64,000 nt of DNA from Sphingobium sp. D43FB (GCF_002312805.1 NZ_NMUA01000006.1:124001-188000); one strand, 5' to 3'; counted from the stretch's first letter, positions 27,449-37,665 are shown. Program-made: numbers and translations. Notes: generated by a model not told the origin, from the sequence alone.

Positions 27449-28327
27449 ATGGATCGCGCCCAACTGCCTCTGAATGCATTGCGGGCTTTCGAAGCCGCAG
27501 CACGGCACCTGAATTTCACGCGGGCAGCGGCCGAACTGTGCGTTAGCCAGGGTGCGGTCAGCCAGCAGGTTGCACAATTGGAAGCCCGGCTGGGCGCGCC
27601 GCTGTTCCGGCGACTGCCGCGCGGGCTGGCGCTGACGGACGAAGGACTGGCGCTGTTGCCGGTGATGGCGGACGCGCTGGACAGGATCGGCACCACCTTG
27701 GGGCGGATCGAGAATGGACGTCCGCGTGAAGTGCTGACGCTGGGCGTGGTCGGCAGTTTTGCGGGGGGCTGGTTGCTGCCGCGGCTTGATGAATGTGCAC
27801 GGGCATGCCCCCAAATCGATCTGCGCGTGATGACCAATAACAACCGGGTCGATCTGGCAGGCGATGGGCTGGACTTTGCCATCCGCTTCGGCAACGGCGC
27901 ATGGCATGGCACCCACGCGCAACCAATCCTTCATGCGCCGCTGACGCCATTATGCGCGCCAGACATTGCCGCGCGGCTGCATGATGTGGCCAATCTGGCA
28001 CGGGAGACGTTGTTGAGATCTTATCGAGCGGATGAATGGCCCCGCTGGTTCGCGGCGGCCGGTGCCGTCGTTCCGCCCATGCGCGGGCCGGTGTTCGACA
28101 GTTCGACCCTGATGATCGCGGCCGCGATGGCGGGGCATGGCGTGGCTTTGGCCCCCGCCGCGCTGTTCGACAGCGAGATACGTGCGGGACGATTGGTTCA
28201 ACCCTTCGCGCGGTCGGTCGATCTGGGCCGTTATTGGCTGACCCGGCTCATGTCGCGCGGGGATAGTCCGGCTATGGCGGATTTTCGAGCATGGCTGACG
28301 CGCGCGACAGGCGATGTCATGGGCTAG
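27449..28327 (+). CDS. LysR-family regulator, AmpR/GcvA-like
   Basis: A 292-aa LysR regulator. The N-terminal helix-turn-helix reads LPLNALRAFEAAARHLNFTRAAAELCVSQGAVSQQVAQLEARLGAPLFRRLPRGL, close to AmpR and GcvA; the effector domain follows. It is transcribed divergently from the B3 lactamase with 106 bases between starts, the classic ampR-bla layout, so it likely controls that gene in response to cell-wall fragments. ATG 27449 is preferred over an in-frame TTG at 27431. Confidence 0.85.
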   Translation: MDRAQLPLNALRAFEAAARHLNFTRAAAELCVSQGAVSQQVAQLEARLGAPLFRRLPRGLALTDEGLALLPVMADALDRIGTTLGRIENGRPREVLTLGVVGSFAGGWLLPRLDECARACPQIDLRVMTNNNRVDLAGDGLDFAIRFGNGAWHGTHAQPILHAPLTPLCAPDIAARLHDVANLARETLLRSYRADEWPRWFAAAGAVVPPMRGPVFDSSTLMIAAAMAGHGVALAPAALFDSEIRAGRLVQPFARSVDLGRYWLTRLMSRGDSPAMADFRAWLTRATGDVMG

Positions 28328-28809
28328 ACCGGATAGGCGATCGCCATCACCTCATATTCCTTTTCGCCCGATGGCAGGATAACGCGGCGCACATCGCCTA
28401 TGGCGGCCCCGCGCAGGGCGCGGGCGATGGGGGAGGACCAGCCGATCCGCCCCGCATCGACGTCGGTTTCGTCATTGCCGACGAGCGTGACGGTGCGGTG
28501 GGTGTCATCCTCGTCGGCGATGGTGACGGTCGCGCCGAAATAGACGCGGCTCTGGTCGGGCTGCTGCCGCGCATCGACGACCTTGGCGTCCTTCATCTTC
28601 TTGGACAGACGCTTCAACTGCCCATCAATCTCGCGCATCCGCTTGCGGCCATAGAGATAATCGCCATTTTCGGACCGGTCGCCATTGCCCGCGGCCCAAC
28701 TCACGACTTCGACCACCGCCGGGCGCTCGACGCCCAGCAGATGGTCATATTCGGCGCGTAATTTCGCAAAGCCTTCAGGCGAGATATAATTGGGATAGGG
28801 GATGGTCAT
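28324..28809 (-). CDS. greB: Transcription elongation factor GreB
   Basis: A 161-aa transcript-cleavage factor. The coiled-coil tip with acidic residues is in GNGDRSENGDYLYGRKRMREID, which is the GreB rather than GreA form; the C-terminal FKBP-like part has IGWSSPIARALRGAAIGD. It rescues backtracked RNA polymerase. Its stop overlaps the LysR gene stop by 4 bases (convergent). Confidence 0.92.
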   Translation of the reverse strand: MTIPYPNYISPEGFAKLRAEYDHLLGVERPAVVEVVSWAAGNGDRSENGDYLYGRKRMREIDGQLKRLSKKMKDAKVVDARQQPDQSRVYFGATVTIADEDDTHRTVTLVGNDETDVDAGRIGWSSPIARALRGAAIGDVRRVILPSGEKEYEVMAIAYPV

Positions 28810-28844
28810 CGGATGACCCTATCGCGTGTCACGGGCTTTAATCA

Positions 28845-28937
28845 ATTTTGTTCGCGCGGAGCCGCGGGGGCGCGGAGAAGAAAGGGGAAGGCCGCCTATT
28901 CCCCTCCGCGTCTCCGCGCCTCCGCGCGAACCAAAAT
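28845..28937. repeat. Large imperfect inverted repeat
   Basis: GTTCGCGCGGAG (28850-28861) is mirrored by CTCCGCGCGAAC (28920-28931), and inner GGCGCGGAGAAG/AAGGGGAA arms pair in part with TTCCCCTCCGCGTCTCCGCGCC. The element fills the gap between greB and the end of slt and resembles REP-type intergenic repeats; it may also act as a transcription boundary. Confidence 0.65.
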
Positions 28938-31021
28938 CACCCCGGCGTCTGCTTGCCGAGATACCGGCTCAGCACCGCACTGGTGCCGCGAAAACGCGCC
29001 CGTTCCGGGTTCATCGCTTCATAGACCACGGCATTTTCCAGCACCCGCTGCACATAATTGCGGGTCTCGAAAATGGGGATCTGCTCGATCCAGCGCAGCA
29101 TGTCGGCGCCGGGCATACGCGGGTCGCCATTGGCGCGGATCCATTTGTTCACATTGCCCGGCCCGGCATTATAGGCCGCCACGGCCAGCGGATAAGCTCC
29201 GCCATAATAATCGAGCATCCGCTGAAAATAGCCCGATCCCAGCATGATATTATAGCTGGGATCGTTGAGCGAAGCGGGGTTGTAGCCCATGCCCATCTTG
29301 CCCGCCTGCTCGCGCGCCGTGCCCGGCATCAGCTGCATCAGGCCGCGTGCGCCCGCATGGCTGACGATCTGCTTGTCAAACTGGCTTTCCTGCCGGGCGA
29401 TGGCGTGGATCATGGTCCAGCTATGCTGCGCCTGCGCTGGCACGGGCACGCGCGGGAAGGCGGTCGCGCCATAGCCCGTCAGGCCGCTCGACACCGCGCG
29501 ACGCCCCACCATGACGCTCATGTCGGGGCGACCGATATTCTGCGCCAGTTGCCCGGCCAGGATATGGTCGACATCATTGTCGGCGCTGTTGGCGATGGCG
29601 CGGGCGAAGACGCCCTGATCCTGCCAATAGCCCATCTGCCCCAGCGCCTTGACCGCGCGGACCACCGAGCGGGATTCGAAGGCGGCGCGGTCGGCCGCGG
29701 AAATCTGCACCGGCCGTTCGGCGGCTGGCGGCGGCGGGATCGGACGGCCCAGCCGTTCGAGCGACAATTGCCCGTAAAATTGATCGGGATAAATGCCGGC
29801 CTGTCCGAAATAATTGTTGGCGGTGGCGGGGTCGCCCGCCTGGAGCGCGGCACGCCCCGCCCAATAATAGCCTTTCGACTTTGTCTGCGGCGATTTGGCG
29901 GCCTCGGCATAGCGGCGGAACATCGTCATCGCGTCGCTGGGACGATTGAGATTATAGAAAGCCGTCGTGCCCGCCAGCCAAGCCAAGCTGGTATAATCGT
30001 CGCGCACGCCTAGCGCCTGATCGCTCACATCGATGCCGGGCGGCACCGCATCGTCGATCTTGCTGGCGATGCCATAGGCAAAGCTCCACTGGCTGTCATT
30101 GGCGGCGGCGCGCGCCTGACCCAGCAGCACTTCGTAGAATTTCTCGGCGTCGGTCGGACGATAGGTCAGCGACGGGCGGTTCGCCAGATATTGGCGCGCC
30201 GCCACCCAATTGCCGGTGTCGCGCAGCCAGGCGGCCTTGTCGGCGACGAAGCCCGCATCGCTGGCCCCGACCGGTTCGGCGGCCTGCATCATCATGGCCG
30301 CGTCGCTGCTCTTGCGGCGAAAGGCGATACGCGCCTGATAGACCGGGCGGCGGGCCGGACTGACATAGGCCAATATCCGCTCCGCGCCGCTGACGTCATT
30401 GCCCCACAGCAATTTGTCGGCGCGCAGGTCGTGATCGGCTGCGGTCAGGCCAGTGCCGAACAGGGACAGCAACCGCGCTTCGTCGGCGGCGCTCAGCGAT
30501 CCACCGATCCAGGCATTGCGCGCGGCGACCCGCGCTTCGTCCATCCGGCCGACCTGCATCAAAGCGGTCGCGTTGCGGGCATGGCCGACCGCCGTGCGCG
30601 CCGGGAAGCGCGCGAAGAAGGCCGTGACCTGGCGCGGATCATAGCTGTCGGGGTTGATCCCGGTTTCAGCCAAGCGCCGCATCCGGTCCTCGCCCGGCCA
30701 GCCGGGGTTGGTGGTGATGAAACTGGCATAGGTGGAAAAGCCCAGGCCATCGCTCTGCTGCAGCGCGCGCCACTGGTTGATCGTCGCGGTGATGGCGCCA
30801 TCGCTCGGCTGGCCGATGCGACCGGCAACCTGGCTCCAGGGGCTGGGACCGCTGTCGGCCTTGGGCAGCGGCTGCACCACGGCACCCGGCGGAAAGGGCG
30901 ATGGCGCGGGCGGCTGTCCCTCGGTCTGAGCGCTGGCGCCGGCTGTGAACAACAAAAGGGCAATAAGGGGCATGCGAATCAGGGTACTTTCGACAGGAGG
31001 GGGCGTCGACATGCTGGACAT
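28937..31021 (-). CDS. slt: Soluble lytic transglycosylase (Slt-type)
   Basis: A 694-aa periplasmic muramidase. A signal peptide follows a short N-terminal head (MPLIALLLFTAGASA). The central ~400 residues are the helical superhelical U-domain. The C-terminal SLT domain has the catalytic Glu in AIARQESQFD, then HAGARGLMQLMPGTA and AVAAYNAGPGNVNKW. It cleaves peptidoglycan with formation of anhydromuropeptides, the ligands of AmpR-type regulators such as the one at 27449. An internal start at 30973 is possible. Confidence 0.93.
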   Translation of the reverse strand: MSSMSTPPPVESTLIRMPLIALLLFTAGASAQTEGQPPAPSPFPPGAVVQPLPKADSGPSPWSQVAGRIGQPSDGAITATINQWRALQQSDGLGFSTYASFITTNPGWPGEDRMRRLAETGINPDSYDPRQVTAFFARFPARTAVGHARNATALMQVGRMDEARVAARNAWIGGSLSAADEARLLSLFGTGLTAADHDLRADKLLWGNDVSGAERILAYVSPARRPVYQARIAFRRKSSDAAMMMQAAEPVGASDAGFVADKAAWLRDTGNWVAARQYLANRPSLTYRPTDAEKFYEVLLGQARAAANDSQWSFAYGIASKIDDAVPPGIDVSDQALGVRDDYTSLAWLAGTTAFYNLNRPSDAMTMFRRYAEAAKSPQTKSKGYYWAGRAALQAGDPATANNYFGQAGIYPDQFYGQLSLERLGRPIPPPPAAERPVQISAADRAAFESRSVVRAVKALGQMGYWQDQGVFARAIANSADNDVDHILAGQLAQNIGRPDMSVMVGRRAVSSGLTGYGATAFPRVPVPAQAQHSWTMIHAIARQESQFDKQIVSHAGARGLMQLMPGTAREQAGKMGMGYNPASLNDPSYNIMLGSGYFQRMLDYYGGAYPLAVAAYNAGPGNVNKWIRANGDPRMPGADMLRWIEQIPIFETRNYVQRVLENAVVYEAMNPERARFRGTSAVLSRYLGKQTPG

Positions 31022-31120
31022 AATCGCAATTGCATCCTTATCAGGCCCTGAATGACGCGCTATAGCGCGCCGCTTGCCCGATCATGCCCCGGCCGCCCGG
31101 AGAATTGAAGGAGTTAAATC

Positions 31121-31999
31121 ATGTTTTCCGGCTCAATTCCGGCTCTGGTGACCCCGTTTCGCGACGGACGGGTGGATGAGGAGGCGTTTCGCGCGCTGGT
31201 CGACTGGCAGATCGCGGAAGGATCGAGCGCGCTCGTACCCTGCGGCACCACCGGCGAAAGCGCAACCATGACGGTTGAGGAGCATAATCGCGTCATCGCG
31301 ATCTGCGTCGATCAGGCGGCGGGCCGCGTGCCCGTCATCGCAGGCTGCGGCTCGAACGACACGCGCATCGCGCTGGAGCATATGTATGCCGCGCAAGGGG
31401 CGGGGGCGGACGCGGCGCTGGTGGTCGCGCCTTATTATAACAAGCCCAATCAGGATGGCGTCTATCAGCATTTCGCTTATCTCGCCGAACGCTGCGCCCT
31501 GCCGATCATCCTCTATAATGTGCCCAGCCGCACCATTACCGACATCGGCGTGCCGGTGATTCATCGCCTGTCGGAGGAATTTCAGACGATCGTGGGCATC
31601 AAGGACGCCACCGGCAATCTCGGCCGCGTCACCGCGCAACGGCTCGCCTGCCGCCCGGATTTCTGCCAATTGTCGGGCAATGACGAAACTGCGCTGGGCT
31701 TCAACGCCATGGGCGGCAAGGGATGTATCTCGGTCACCGCCAATGTCGCGCCGCGCCTGTGCGCCGATTTTCAGGCGGCCTGCGCCGCGCATGATTGGGA
31801 TGGTGCCTTGGCGCTCCAGGATCGTCTCTATCCCTTGCATGATGCTCTGTTCAGCGATTCTTCACCTGGCCCGGTCAAATATGCGCTCACGCGCGTTCGG
31901 CCCGACATGCCCGGCGACGTCCGCCTGCCGATCACCTGGCCGTCGGAATCGAGCCGGTCGGCGGTCGATCGCGCGCTGGAGATTGCGGGACTGGTTTAA
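31121..31999 (+). CDS. dapA: 4-hydroxy-tetrahydrodipicolinate synthase
   Basis: DapA, 292 aa, first committed step of lysine/diaminopimelate synthesis, condensing pyruvate and aspartate semialdehyde. TIM-barrel motifs: PCGTTGESATM, catalytic Tyr in LYNVPSRT, Schiff-base Lys in VGIKDATGNLGR. GGAG ribosome binding site before ATG 31121. Confidence 0.96.
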   Translation: MFSGSIPALVTPFRDGRVDEEAFRALVDWQIAEGSSALVPCGTTGESATMTVEEHNRVIAICVDQAAGRVPVIAGCGSNDTRIALEHMYAAQGAGADAALVVAPYYNKPNQDGVYQHFAYLAERCALPIILYNVPSRTITDIGVPVIHRLSEEFQTIVGIKDATGNLGRVTAQRLACRPDFCQLSGNDETALGFNAMGGKGCISVTANVAPRLCADFQAACAAHDWDGALALQDRLYPLHDALFSDSSPGPVKYALTRVRPDMPGDVRLPITWPSESSRSAVDRALEIAGLV

Positions 32000-32032
32000 G
32001 GATTTGGTTATTGCCTGTGCATACCCCATCTT

Positions 32033-32149
32033 CCGTTCGTCCTGAGTAGGCATTGAGCTTGTCGAAATGCCGTATCGAAGGACTGAGTGGCGTGCCGATG
32101 CTTCGATACGGAGCTTCGCCTTCGCTCAGCCCCTACTCAGCACGAACGG
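32033..32149. repeat. Nested REP-like inverted repeat
   Basis: Outer arms 32033-32050 and 32132-32149 match at 17 of 18 positions; inner arms 32070-32080 and 32101-32111 (CCGTATCGAAG / CTTCGATACGG) are perfect. The core GAGCTTGTCGAA is shared with the repeat at 20013. It fills the dapA-smpB gap. Confidence 0.8.
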
Positions 32150-32179
32150 CAGTTTAGATATTTGGTGTTAGATTAATTT

Positions 32180-32662
32180 ATGGCCCGCCCGCGTCCCGTC
32201 ACTTTCGACAAGAAGAAGATCGTCGCCGAAAACCGGCGCGCACGGTTCGATTATTTTATCGAGGATGTGTTCGAGGCGGGCATCGCCCTGCAAGGCACCG
32301 AGGTGAAGGCGCTGCGCGGCGGCGAGGGCAATATCGCCGAAAGCTATGCCGAGGTGAAGGGTAACCAGGTGTTTCTGGTGAACAGCAACATCCCCGAATA
32401 TAGCCATGGTAACCGCGAAAATCACGAACCCAAGCGGCCCCGCAAGCTGCTGCTGCACGAACGCGAGATCGAAAAAATGCACAGCGCCGTGTCGCGCAAG
32501 GGCATGACGCTGGTCCCGCTGATGGTCTATTTCAACAGCCAGGGCCGGGCCAAGATCGAACTGGCGCTGGCCAAGGGCAAGCAGACCCACGACAAGCGCG
32601 AGACGATCAAGGACCGCGACTGGAAGCGCGACCAGCAGCGCATCATGCGGGACAAGGGCTGA
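32180..32662 (+). CDS. smpB: SsrA-binding protein
   Basis: SmpB, 160 aa, partner of tmRNA in rescue of stalled ribosomes. Motifs: [39 protein letters not shown], and the basic C-terminal tail [17 protein letters not shown]. The next gene begins on its stop codon. Confidence 0.96.
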   Translation: MARPRPVTFDKKKIVAENRRARFDYFIEDVFEAGIALQGTEVKALRGGEGNIAESYAEVKGNQVFLVNSNIPEYSHGNRENHEPKRPRKLLLHEREIEKMHSAVSRKGMTLVPLMVYFNSQGRAKIELALAKGKQTHDKRETIKDRDWKRDQQRIMRDKG

Positions 32663-33255
32663 TGGACAATCGCTTCAGCCGCTGGTGGCACGCTAACGCC
32701 CCGACCCGCGAGTCGCTGGAGCATAACAAGTTTCTGGCACCCGTCGCGCATCGGGTGCTGGAACCCTCGCTGTGGCGCTTCACCCGCCGGTCGGTGCCGC
32801 GCGGGGTGGCCTTGGGGCTGCTGGTCGGCATCTTCCTGCTGATCCCCGGCATCCAGATTGCCGGGGCCGCACTGCTCGCCCTGCCATTCCGCGCGAACAT
32901 CCCGGTCGCGGCTGCCATGACCTTCCTCTCCAACCCGGCGACGACGCCGCTCATCCTGTGGCTGTCGGTCTATATCGGCAACTGGATGCTGGGCCGCAGC
33001 GCCGATGCATCGGGCTTCATGGCGCTGGTCGATGAGCATGCGACGATCGGCCAGTGGACCGCCTGGCTGGTGTCGGAAGCCGCGCCTGCGATGCTGCTGG
33101 GGCTGGCGATCATATCGGTGGTGGCGGCGATCGTCGGCTATGTCTTGGCCGACTGGTTCTGGCGTCATCGCATGGGCCGCAAGTGGCAGGCGCGCAAATT
33201 GAGGATTGGCAAGGTCCACGAAAGCAGCGCAAGGGAAGAAATCGCGCCGGTTTGA
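32662..33255 (+). CDS. DUF2062 membrane protein
   Basis: A 197-aa inner-membrane protein of the DUF2062 family: RSVPRGVALGLLVGIFLLIPGIQIAGAALLALPFRAN, then SNPATTPLILW, both diagnostic, and a C-terminal membrane helix followed by a basic tail. Function unknown. One-base overlap with smpB; the pair is common in sphingomonads. Confidence 0.8.
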   Translation: MDNRFSRWWHANAPTRESLEHNKFLAPVAHRVLEPSLWRFTRRSVPRGVALGLLVGIFLLIPGIQIAGAALLALPFRANIPVAAAMTFLSNPATTPLILWLSVYIGNWMLGRSADASGFMALVDEHATIGQWTAWLVSEAAPAMLLGLAIISVVAAIVGYVLADWFWRHRMGRKWQARKLRIGKVHESSAREEIAPV

Positions 33256-33301
33256 ACCGCGGCGATAGGGAACCAATGCTGGTGCAAGGGGAAGGCCGAT
33301 C

Positions 33302-35725
33302 ATGGCCGCGCGGCTGAACAAGGATGGAGAAGCATGGCTGACGCAGCCATCTTCGCGCCTCGCGCTGCCGCTGTTGCTGCTGGCGGCCGCGCTTTCGGCT
33401 GCGCTGGTTTTCTACGCGATCGGTGACGCCGCGCTGGCTGCCGGCTTTGCGGCCACCCTGCTGGTCATCGCCGCTTTGATGGCCTGGGCGCGCCGCCTTT
33501 ACCCTGCGCATGTCGTGGCGGGCGAAGCCACCCCCGACTGGACCGTGGCCCGCGCCGCAGCCGACGCCTCCAGCATGGCGATCGCGGTCACGGATCGGGC
33601 CGGACGGCTGGTCTGCGCCAGCGACCTGTTCGGCCAATGGTTTCCCGGCTACCCCACCCCGCCCGGCGTCACCGGCGAAGCGGCGCTGACCGAGAGCCTG
33701 TCGCTGGCCTCGCGCGCTGCCTGGCGCGATGGCGAAGCGCGAGTCGAGGGGGTGGCGCAGGGCGGGCTTCGGCTGGATGTCGATATCGCCCGCACGGGCC
33801 GCGCGGAGGATTATCTGCTCTGGCGCTTCACGCCTGTCCGCCAGCCGAGCGCGCTGGATGATGTCCATCGGCTGCTGACCGGGGAGGCGGGCCGTCAATT
33901 GGGCGAAGCGGGCGTGATGGCCGTCATGATCGGTGGCGAAGGCCGCATCCGCGCCGCCAACGGTGCCTTTCTGCTCCGGGCAGCCGGACGGATCGATGCC
34001 AATATCATCGGCCGCGATTTCGCCGCGCATATGCGGGTCGACGACAAGTCGCGATTGTTCCTCGCCCGCGAGGAACAAGGCGGGCTGCCGCTCCGCTTGC
34101 TGCAAGTGCCGTTGAAGCGGGCGATCCAGGCCAATGGCGCGCAGGGTTCGGCGCAGGACGGCCCGATGCTGCTGCTGCTGATCGACGAACCGGCCGGTGG
34201 CGGCGGCACGTCGGCGCTCTCCTATATCGAAACTTTGCTCTCGCTGCTGCCCTTCGGTCTCGCCATGGCGGATCGCGACGGACGCGTGCTGTTCGTCAAC
34301 AATGCCTTTGCACGCGTGGTGGGCCTCAAGCCCGGCGAAACGCCCAGCTATCCCGGCGATCTGGTGGTGCGCGAGGATCAGGCGGCGGTCGCCGACGCGG
34401 TGCGCCGCTTTGCTGTCGGCCCGCAAATGTCGGGCGACATCGCGGTGCGGATGCGCGACCAGCCCGACGAACCCGTGGCGCTCAGCCTGGCGGGCGTGCG
34501 CGGCCTGGGCGAAGCGGCAGTGCTGCTCAGCCTCAAGGACAATAGCGAGGAGAGCAAGCTCAAGCGGCAGGTGGCGCAGGCGACCAAGATGCAGGCGATC
34601 GGCCAGCTGGCGGGCGGCGTCGCGCATGATTTCAACAATATCCTGACCGCGATCATCGGCCATTGCGACCTGATGCTGATGCGCCATGCGCCGGGCGACA
34701 GCGATTATGACGATCTTCAACAGATCAAGTCGAACAGCAACCGCGCGGCGGGCCTGACCCGGCAATTGCTTGCCTTCTCGCGTCAGCAGACGTTGCGCCC
34801 GCAAATCCTGCAATTGCCCGATATCGTCGCCGACGTGTCCAACCTCTTGAAGCGCCTGCTTGGCGAAAATGTGAAGCTGGAGGTCAATCATGGCCGTAAC
34901 CTCGGCGCGGTGCGTGCCGACCCCGGCCAGATGGAGCAGGTGATCGTCAACCTGGCGGTCAACGCCCGCGATGCCATGCCCGAAGGCGGCACGCTCAATA
35001 TCCAGACCTATGCCGTGCCCGCGATCAAGGTGCGGGAAATGCGCCAGCAGATCTTGCCCGCCGGCGACTATAGCGCGCTGCGCGTGTCGGACACGGGGCT
35101 TGGCATCCCGCCCGACATATTGGCCAAGATTTTCGAGCCCTTCTTCACCACCAAGGAACTAGGCAAGGGCACCGGCCTTGGCCTTTCCACCGTCTATGGC
35201 ATCGTCAAGCAATCGGGCGGCTATATCTTCGCGGAATCGGAAATGGGGCGCGGGGCGAGCTTCGTCATCTATCTGCCGGTCTATGCCGGCGCCGATGCGC
35301 AGGAGGTCGCGCCGGTCAAGGCGCCGGTCAAGCGCAGCGAGACATGGGGCACCGGCACGATCCTGCTGGTGGAGGACGAAGACATGGTCCGCGCCGTGGC
35401 CGAACGCGCGCTGACGCGGCAGGGCTATACCGTGCTGACCGCCAATGACGGCGAACAGGGGCTCGAAGTGCTGGCGAACACCGACAGGATCGACCTGCTC
35501 ATTTCGGATGTGGTCATGCCCAATATGGATGGCCCGTCGATGGTCGCCCGCGCCCGGCGCGCCCGGCCTGACCTGCCGGTCTTGTTCATGTCCGGCTATG
35601 CCGAGGAGCAATTGCGCAAATCGATCGACATCGCCAATGTCGCCTTCCTGCCCAAACCCTTTTCCGTCAGCCAGTTGGCGGAGGCTGCGCGCGACGCGAT
35701 GGCAGTCAGGTCGCCGATCGATTGA
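33302..35725 (+). CDS. cckA: Hybrid histidine kinase CckA
   Basis: An 807-aa hybrid kinase, the cell-cycle kinase/phosphatase that feeds ChpT and CtrA. Two membrane spans (residues ~20-60), PAS-like domains (including [24 protein letters not shown]), then the H-box [15 protein letters not shown]-box [11 protein letters not shown] boxes [10 protein letters not shown] and [20 protein letters not shown], and a receiver with [13 protein letters not shown]. All catalytic features are intact. In alphaproteobacteria it controls division and surface features through CtrA. Confidence 0.93.
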   Translation: MAARLNKDGEAWLTQPSSRLALPLLLLAAALSAALVFYAIGDAALAAGFAATLLVIAALMAWARRLYPAHVVAGEATPDWTVARAAADASSMAIAVTDRAGRLVCASDLFGQWFPGYPTPPGVTGEAALTESLSLASRAAWRDGEARVEGVAQGGLRLDVDIARTGRAEDYLLWRFTPVRQPSALDDVHRLLTGEAGRQLGEAGVMAVMIGGEGRIRAANGAFLLRAAGRIDANIIGRDFAAHMRVDDKSRLFLAREEQGGLPLRLLQVPLKRAIQANGAQGSAQDGPMLLLLIDEPAGGGGTSALSYIETLLSLLPFGLAMADRDGRVLFVNNAFARVVGLKPGETPSYPGDLVVREDQAAVADAVRRFAVGPQMSGDIAVRMRDQPDEPVALSLAGVRGLGEAAVLLSLKDNSEESKLKRQVAQATKMQAIGQLAGGVAHDFNNILTAIIGHCDLMLMRHAPGDSDYDDLQQIKSNSNRAAGLTRQLLAFSRQQTLRPQILQLPDIVADVSNLLKRLLGENVKLEVNHGRNLGAVRADPGQMEQVIVNLAVNARDAMPEGGTLNIQTYAVPAIKVREMRQQILPAGDYSALRVSDTGLGIPPDILAKIFEPFFTTKELGKGTGLGLSTVYGIVKQSGGYIFAESEMGRGASFVIYLPVYAGADAQEVAPVKAPVKRSETWGTGTILLVEDEDMVRAVAERALTRQGYTVLTANDGEQGLEVLANTDRIDLLISDVVMPNMDGPSMVARARRARPDLPVLFMSGYAEEQLRKSIDIANVAFLPKPFSVSQLAEAARDAMAVRSPID

Positions 35726-35811
35726 GCTTGCGTTGGATCAGAGCAATTATGCTGGGCAAGCCTGCGGCGATACGGTAGCGGACGAGCATCGCAAACAGGG
35801 GACTGCCACGC

Positions 35812-36168
35812 ATGACTGAAGGCAAAAGCATTTTGATCGTCGAAGATGAAGCGATGATCGGGATGATGCTGGAAGATTATCTCGACGCATTGGGCTATCG
35901 ACTGCATGCGGTGGCGGCGAGCGTCGATGAAGCCTGCGCCTATGCGCGCGACGGTGGCTTCGACGCGGCGCTGGTCGATTGTAATCTTCATGGCGAAAAA
36001 AGCTGGCCGGTCGCCGACCTGTTGGCGCAGCAGTCCATTCCCTTCGTGTTCGCGACCGGGGGCATGGCCGACGATCTGCCGCCCGTGCATGCCGACCGTC
36101 CGACATTGGCCAAGCCCTTTACCATCGGCGCGGTCGAACGGGCGCTCGGCAAGATATTCGCCGCCTGA
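35812..36168 (+). CDS. Single-domain response regulator
   Basis: A 118-aa receiver domain only. ILIVEDEAMIG carries the acidic pocket, ALVDCNLHG the phosphoacceptor Asp (about residue 54), and LAKPF the conserved Lys. There is no output domain, so it relays or sinks phosphate. It is 86 bases after cckA, so a link is plausible but unproven. Confidence 0.85.
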   Translation: MTEGKSILIVEDEAMIGMMLEDYLDALGYRLHAVAASVDEACAYARDGGFDAALVDCNLHGEKSWPVADLLAQQSIPFVFATGGMADDLPPVHADRPTLAKPFTIGAVERALGKIFAA

Positions 36169-36180
36169 TAGGAAATTTCC

Positions 36181-36195
36181 GTTCTCCTCTTGTTC
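36181..36195 (+). promoter_or_regulatory. SOS (LexA) box of recA
   Basis: GTTC-TCCTCTT-GTTC is a perfect match to the alphaproteobacterial LexA box GTTC-N7-GTTC. It is 76 bases before the recA start. TTGTTC at its end could be the -35 (TACATC 17 bases later as -10), so LexA would cover the promoter. Confidence 0.85.
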
Positions 36196-36270
36196 TGGTA
36201 GAACAAAAGAGATACATCATGGCCAAGACGCCGACCGAGTCGGCGGCTCCGCTTGACAGGAGATTGGCTC

Positions 36271-37344
36271 ATGACCGCAATGCTATCCCTCATCGATTCC
36301 AAGAAGAACGGGACTATGGACAGACAGAAAGCATTGGACGCGGCGCTGGCCCAGATCGACCGCGCCTTTGGCAAGGGCAGCGCGATGAAGCTGGGGTCGC
36401 GCGAAAAGCTGGAGATCGAGGCGATCTCGACCGGCTCGCTTGGCCTCGACATCGCGCTTGGCATTGGCGGCCTGCCCAAGGGGCGGATCATCGAGATTTA
36501 CGGCCCGGAAAGCTCGGGCAAGACGACGCTGGCGCTGCACGCCATCGCCGAAGCGCAGAAGATCGGCGGCACGGCCGCGTTCGTCGACGCCGAACATGCG
36601 CTTGATCCGGGCTATGCCAAGAAACTGGGCGTCAACATCGACGAACTGATCGTGTCGCAGCCCGATACGGGTGAGCAGGCGCTCGAAATCGTCGATACGC
36701 TGGTGCGCTCGAACGCCATCGACATCCTGGTGATCGATTCGGTCGCGGCGCTGGTGCCGCGCGCGGAAATCGAGGGCGAGATGGGCGACAGCCATGTCGG
36801 TTTGCAGGCACGCCTAATGAGCCAGGCGCTGCGCAAGCTGACCGGCTCGATCTCGCGGTCCAAATGCATGGTCATCTTCATCAACCAGGTGCGGATGAAG
36901 ATCGGCGTGATGTACGGCAACCCGGAAACCACGACCGGCGGCAACGCGCTCAAATTCTATGCTTCGGTCCGTTTGGAAATCCGTCGCACCGGACAGATCA
37001 AGGATCGCGAAGATGTTGTTGGCAACGCAACCAAGGTAAAGGTGGTCAAGAACAAGGTCGCGCCGCCGTTCAAGCAGGTCGAATTCGACATCATGTATGG
37101 CGAAGGCATCTCGAAGATCGGCGAAATTCTCGACCTTGGCGTCAAAGCCGGGATCGTCGAGAAATCGGGGGCCTGGTTCTCCTACGACTCGATCCGCATC
37201 GGCCAGGGCCGCGAAAATTCCAAGACTTTCCTCAAGGGCAATCCCGAACTGGCCGACAAGCTGGAAAAGGCAATCCGCGGCAAGACCGAAGCGGTGGCCG
37301 AAGCCCTGATGACCGGACCCGAAGCGGATGACGATGACGAATAA
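36271..37344 (+). CDS. recA: Recombinase RecA
   Basis: RecA, 357 aa: strand exchange and activation of LexA self-cleavage. Walker [10 protein letters not shown], Walker [23 protein letters not shown]2 loop [21 protein letters not shown]. The C-terminus is acidic (EADDDDE). Start ATG 36271 has AGGAG eight bases upstream; the in-frame TTG 36253 lies too close to that site. A terminator follows at 37420. Confidence 0.97.
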   Translation: MTAMLSLIDSKKNGTMDRQKALDAALAQIDRAFGKGSAMKLGSREKLEIEAISTGSLGLDIALGIGGLPKGRIIEIYGPESSGKTTLALHAIAEAQKIGGTAAFVDAEHALDPGYAKKLGVNIDELIVSQPDTGEQALEIVDTLVRSNAIDILVIDSVAALVPRAEIEGEMGDSHVGLQARLMSQALRKLTGSISRSKCMVIFINQVRMKIGVMYGNPETTTGGNALKFYASVRLEIRRTGQIKDREDVVGNATKVKVVKNKVAPPFKQVEFDIMYGEGISKIGEILDLGVKAGIVEKSGAWFSYDSIRIGQGRENSKTFLKGNPELADKLEKAIRGKTEAVAEALMTGPEADDDDE

Positions 37345-37419
37345 GGGCTGACTGCCTTGTCCGGTCGGATCAGCCGGACGAGACAGCCCGGTTCGTGTGC
37401 GCTTTCGCTTCACGCACTG

Positions 37420-37452
37420 AAAAGGCCCGTCCCGTGGTGGGGCGGGCCTTTT
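37420..37452 (+). terminator. Rho-independent terminator after recA
   Basis: AAAAGGCCCGTCCC (37420-37433), GTGGT loop, GGGGCGGGCCTTTT (37439-37452): a 14-bp near-perfect stem with A- and T-runs on both sides, able to work in both directions. Confidence 0.9.
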
Positions 37453-37665
37453 ACCGTGATCGGCGAGGCGGGGGCGGCCCTCTTTCCGATAGGATCGGCC
37501 GGACGCAAGATTATGTCGAAATGTGCGGGAAAAGTGCGAAGTTAAGCGCCCGCCACCATCCCCCTTGCCTTGTGCCTGCGGCTTCGCAATGTTGCTTTTG
37601 GAGCATGCGGACCCGGACTCCTTATCCGCGCGTTTGGCGCATATTCCCTGACAGAAAGGCATCCC
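37453..37665. other. Intergenic region after recA terminator
   Basis: The gap between recA and the transglutaminase gene is 321 bases (37345-37665). Apart from the terminator I see no RNA gene or coding region. GC-rich stretches and a stop-broken frame precede ATG 37666. Confidence 0.6.

Noticed and set aside
36219..36605. Alternative frame starting ATG 36219 over recA
   Set aside because: Overlaps recA in another frame and has no homology; at most a short leader peptide.
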